NCBI GenBank assembly: GCA_937884015.1
Contig: CALGBV010000082.1
Span: 1-5,959 of the forward strand
Source: an uncultured Bacteroidales bacterium
GTDB taxonomy: Bacteria; Bacteroidota; Bacteroidia; Bacteroidales; F082
Reading direction: 5' to 3'
Length of the DNA stretch: 5,959 nucleotides
Positions 1 to 3,700 of this stretch are shown in pieces (the stretch's first letter is position 1; every line of letters begins with the position of its first letter). Made by a program: the position numbers and the translations under genes. The notes below the pieces were generated by a model. It saw only the letters and a list, made by a program, of their open reading frames with translations, had not been told where the DNA came from and searched no databases.

Positions 1-29
1 AACCTTCTGCAAAAACGAGTATTCGCGAC

Positions 30-437
30 TCATTCCTTATCCAAATCTTCCAGTTCCTGCTGGAGTTTTGAAGCTTCCTTATGGAGACGCAAGGTTTCGT
101 TGCGGTATTGCTCCATCACTTCAGGCGAACCATAAATGCAAGCACCTTCACGACGCTTCAAGATGTTGGAGATGGAATCCAGTTGCTGCTGAAGCTGCTC
201 TCTACGGGATTGTTTATCAGGACCTTTCATTTCGTTGATGCGTTGTTCGATTTTGTCCAAACGGGCATTCATTTCGTCTATGCTTTCTTGGTTTGCGACA
301 GGAGCATTCACTTCCGGACTACCATAAAGAGCCTCAAATTTATTGTCTTTTACGGAATTCTTAATGCCAGTACAAGCTGCCAGAAATGCGAGGCCCGACA
401 GCAGGCTGATCCAAACGGTTCGTACGACTTTTTTCAT
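30..437 (-). CDS. Small coiled-coil lipoprotein with two YGSPEV motifs, function unknown
   Basis: This is a complete 135-residue protein: ATG at 437-435, TGA stop at 32-30. The N-terminus has a basic start (MKK), a hydrophobic stretch at residues 8-21 and a lipobox L19-A20-A21-C22, so signal peptidase II should cleave before Cys22 and the protein should be lipid-anchored. The residues after Cys22 (TGIKNSVKDN) lack the early acidic cluster of known Bacteroidota surface-lipoprotein export signals, so a periplasm-facing position is inferred, weakly. The hexapeptide YGSPEV occurs at residues 38-43 and 102-107, the second preceded by Cys100. Residues 50-98 and 108-135 are rich in Glu, Lys, Arg, Gln and Leu with heptad-like spacing, suggesting two helical or coiled-coil segments. 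I do not recognise a named family. It is transcribed away from the giant gene starting at 656. Only 29 bases remain downstream, with no convincing terminator. Confidence 0.85.
   Translation of the reverse strand: MKKVVRTVWISLLSGLAFLAACTGIKNSVKDNKFEALYGSPEVNAPVANQESIDEMNARLDKIEQRINEMKGPDKQSRREQLQQQLDSISNILKRREGACIYGSPEVMEQYRNETLRLHKEASKLQQELEDLDKE
117..134 (-). other. Second YGSPEV motif of the lipoprotein
   Basis: Encodes residues 102-107, preceded by Cys100-Ile101. It separates the two helical segments and is followed by Met-Glu-Gln-Tyr. It matches the first copy exactly at the protein level. Confidence 0.7.
309..326 (-). other. First YGSPEV motif of the lipoprotein
   Basis: Encodes residues 38-43, shortly after the lipid-anchored Cys22 and just before the first helical segment. 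The same hexapeptide recurs at 117-134. Its function is unknown. Confidence 0.7.
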
Positions 438-459
438 GATAAAATGTGTTATAACGCTG

Positions 460-467
460 CAAAGATA
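460..467 (-). promoter_or_regulatory. Bacteroidota-type -7 box for the lipoprotein gene
   Basis: Read on the minus strand this is TATCTTTG followed by CA, a perfect match to the phylum's TAnnTTTG -7 consensus with the common CA extension. Transcription would start roughly at 453-456, leaving a leader of about 17-20 bases before the ATG at 437. No TTTG -33 element is found at the usual 19-21 base spacing. A TTTG (reverse complement of 482-485) is only 14 bases away. The leader has no Shine-Dalgarno sequence, which is normal in this phylum. Confidence 0.55.
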
Positions 468-522
468 ATGATTTTTATTTACAAATCATCACACCAACAT
501 ATTTTCGCTATCAATAAAGTTA

Positions 523-539
523 TCAACACACCTTGTTGA
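523..539. promoter_or_regulatory. Inverted repeat in the divergent intergenic region
   Basis: Arms TCAACA (523-528) and TGTTGA (534-539) are perfect reverse complements around a 5-base spacer. It sits between the two divergent promoter-like sites and could be a regulator site. Six-base arms can arise by chance in A/T-rich DNA, so this is a candidate only. Confidence 0.25.
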
Positions 540-543
540 AAAC

Positions 544-560
544 TTGCGCGCATACGCGAA
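544..560. promoter_or_regulatory. G/C-rich inverted repeat upstream of the giant gene's promoter
   Basis: CGCG (547-550) and CGCG (555-558) flank CATA. Flanking TT (544-545) and AA (559-560) extend the symmetry, with one unpaired G at 546. It is a G/C island in otherwise A/T-rich DNA and covers the place where a -33 element would lie for the box at 582-589. It could be an operator. No regulator gene is present in the window to pair with it. Confidence 0.3.
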
Positions 561-581
561 TCATTAATATTAGGATTTGAC

Positions 582-589
582 TAAATTTG
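582..589 (+). promoter_or_regulatory. Bacteroidota-type -7 box for the giant secreted-protein gene
   Basis: The sequence TAAATTTG followed by CA matches the TAnnTTTG -7 consensus exactly. Transcription would begin around 595-598, giving a leader of about 60 bases that is very A/T-rich and has no Shine-Dalgarno motif before the ATG at 656. A recognisable TTTG -33 box is missing at the expected position (about 557-562), where an inverted repeat lies instead. This may mean activator dependence or simply a weak -33 element. Confidence 0.5.
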
Positions 590-655
590 CAACCTATTGT
601 TCTACTTACGAAAATAATCTAAAGTAATAATTATCAATAAATTAAATTAAACACT

Positions 656-724
656 ATGAAACAAAAGTTTAAACTTCTTTTTGCAGCACTTATGCTGCTA
701 ATGATGTCGGGCCCTTCTTGGGGA
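656..724 (+). other. Signal peptide of the giant protein
   Basis: Residues 1-23 have a basic n-region, a Leu/Ala/Met core and Ser21-Trp22-Gly23 before Gln24. There is no lipobox Cys, so signal peptidase I is expected. Gln at +1 fits the Bacteroidetes 'Q-rule', in which the new N-terminus can become pyroglutamate. Confidence 0.85.
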
Positions 725-3700
725 CAGACATATCAAAAAGTGACATCAGCTCCTACTGACTGGAGCGGTCAATATGTCGTTGTTTTTGAAAACACCGAGA
801 CCGAAGCTTACATTTTCAACGGTCAAGATGCGACCAGCGATTACGTAACAGCGGCGATAGCTTCGAATGCCATCGCCTCAATTCCCGATGGCGCTGCCAT
901 CTTGACAATTGCTCCAATGGATGGTGGTTATTCCATTCAGATTACCACTGGCGGCGGCTCCAACAATATGAAATACATTTCAGGCACATCTGGTTCAAAC
1001 AAGATTAACTTCGGAACAAGTCCTGTTTTAAACACCTTGGAATGTGAATCGGATGGCGTAAAAATCACATCAAACACTTCTGTTTTCCGTTTTAATAACA
1101 GCAGCAACAACTATCGTTTCCGTTATTTTAAATCCTCAACTTATACAAGCCAAAAAGCCGTTCAATTATACAAGAAGACCGATGGTCCTGTAACCGAAAC
1201 CGTTGCCACACCAACCTTCTCACCTGCTGGCGGCAACTACACTGAAACACAAAACGTTAGCATAAGCTGCGCTACAAGCGGCGCCACCATCTACTACACC
1301 ACCGATGGTTCAGCCCCGACCACTTCGAGCAGCGTTTACAGCTCTCCTATCGCTGTTTCCACAACCACGACCATCAAAGCCATGGGCGTAAAGAGCGGTA
1401 TGGACAACAGCGCGGTAGCAAGCGCAACCTACAATTTCCCTGCGGAATATGCAACAATTGCCGCATGGAAAGCCGACCATACGGCAACAAGTACAGCAGC
1501 ATCCGTCATCACAGGCGACGTCACCGTCATTTATCAGAATGGCAGTTATTTATATGTTCAGGATAACACCGGAGCTTTGCTCGTTTACGGCAATACGGTC
1601 ACAAACACCTACAATAGCGGCGATGTCATCAGCGGCGGACTTGTCGGAACCTGCACCATTTACAATGGTCTGACTGAATTCATGGCCACACAGAATCCTG
1701 CCACCGGTACAAGCGGAACTGCCGTTGAACCTACCGTAGTAACTGCTGCTCAAATCAGTGCCAATTACAGCAATTATGAAAGCATGCTGGTCAAGATTGA
1801 AGGCGCAACTTTTGACAGCAACCATACTTTCAGCACTTCAAACACAGCAGGACGCACCGCAACATTCACTCAGAATGGCACAGGCATGACCTGCTACGAC
1901 AACTATAAGGTTCTTGCCGGTTTGGAAGTCAGTAGCACGCAAAGCGTCGACATCATCGGTATTGTCGGATGCTACAACGCCACGAAACAAGTATTCCCAC
2001 GTTCAACAGAAGACATTGTCTTCCCCGTTGCCCCAATTGAAACCGTTGCCACGCCAACTTTCAATCCTGAAGGCGGTACATTCACCGAAGCACAGACTGT
2101 CAGCATCGCTTGCGCAACTAACGGAGCTACAATCCATTACACCACTGACAGCACCACACCTTCGGCAAACAGCTCGGTTTACAGCACAACTATTTCCGTT
2201 ACTGAAACCATGACCATCAAGGCCATCGCCATGAAGGAAGGAATGAATAACAGTGAAATTGCTGAAGCAACTTATACCATAGAACAAGCTACAGCATACA
2301 CTTTCAACAAGATATATGCTCACAATGCCGTTACTGCAACCGACACCTACATGATTGTTGACGTTGCAAGCGGCAAAGCCCTTACTTCAGTGAACGGTAC
2401 TTCAAGTTCTCCGACCGCTGTTGCGGTTACCATTAACGGCAGCCAAATCACAAGCAACGACGCCAACCTATTCTGGAAATTTGAAGCTGTTGACGGAGGT
2501 TATCTCATCCATCCAGCTCAAGACTCTACAAAATGGCTTTATACCACCAACTCAAACTCCGGCATTCGCATCGGTTCTGGCGATGCAAAAGTCTGGACTT
2601 TAAATATCACTGATGAAGGAAACTCCGATTATCATGGTTTTAAAAATAATTCAGCAACCAGATACTTGGGTGTTTACAACAATGCTGATTGGCGTTCCTA
2701 TACGACAATTCATGCCAACATCAAGAATACTCAGATTGAAATCTTCGTTTTGGGCGAAGCCCCGACACCTGTCTTAAACCCCGAACTCACCGTCAGCGCA
2801 ACCCAGCTGGAAGGTTTCACCTACGAACAAGGCGCTGGTCCTTCAGAGGCACAAAACTTTGTCGTTTCGGGCAACAACCTGACCTCAGACATCGTGATTA
2901 CCGCTCCTGAAAACTATGAAATCGCCATTTCAGGAGACACAACCTATCTGACAACCATCAATTTGCCTTTCGGCGAAGGCCTAGTTTCACGCACGACAAT
3001 CAATGTCAGACTTGCTGCCGGCCTTTTGAGAAACACCTATTCAGGCAACCTCACAGTTGCTACGACAGGCGCTGAAACCCAAAACATTGCCCTGTCGGGT
3101 AGCGTCACCATGAGCAATGCCGTGGCAACACCGACCTTCTCGCCTGCCGCCGGCACTTTCATTACCACCCAAAACGTGAGCATTTTGTGCGAAACCGAAG
3201 GCGCAACCATTTACTACACCACCAACGGTGAAACGCCGACCACGGAAAGCAGCGTCTACTCCGCTCCTATCACCGTCAGTACAACGACGGCCATCAAGGC
3301 GTTGGCCGTAAAAGAAAACTACATCGACAGTGAAATTGCCACTGCCGAATACACATTCCCACAACTGATGACCATTGCCGAAGCACGAGCCCTGACCTCT
3401 AACGAATACGCATTGGTGGAAGGCATTGTGACTTTCATCGATAGCAGAAACGTTTACGTTCAGGATGCAACGGCAGGCATCGTTCTTTACTTAAACAGCA
3501 ACACTGTCCCTGCCGATTTAGCCATTGGCGATGAAGTGAGAGCTTACGGTAAAAAGACCGTTTACAATGGCTTGACCGAACTCACCGGCATCAATGGTTC
3601 AAGTGAAGCCGCTTTTGTCATCGTTTCTTCTGACAACGAACTTCCTTTGGCAACAAAAACCATTGCTGAAATACTCAGCGATTATAGCGGCAACAACATG

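Noticed and set aside
11..25. Possible terminator downstream of the lipoprotein: CGA/TCG stem followed by five T on the minus strand
   Set aside because: The stem is only 3 bp and the T run is short, so it is not a credible intrinsic terminator. The true end of the transcript may lie outside the window.
81..539. 152-codon open frame on the plus strand opposite the lipoprotein
   Set aside because: It is antisense to a gene with a clear lipobox and promoter-like site, runs into the intergenic region, and its translation shows no signal, domain or plausible leader.
576..610. Alternative promoter TTTG (576-579) with TACTTACG (603-610)
   Set aside because: The spacing is 23 bases and the second box matches TAnnTTTG at only four of six fixed positions. 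The TAAATTTGCA site at 582 is much better.
630..655. Shine-Dalgarno sequence before the ATG at 656
   Set aside because: No AGGAGG-like string is present. The leader is almost pure A/T, which is normal for this phylum and does not argue against the start.
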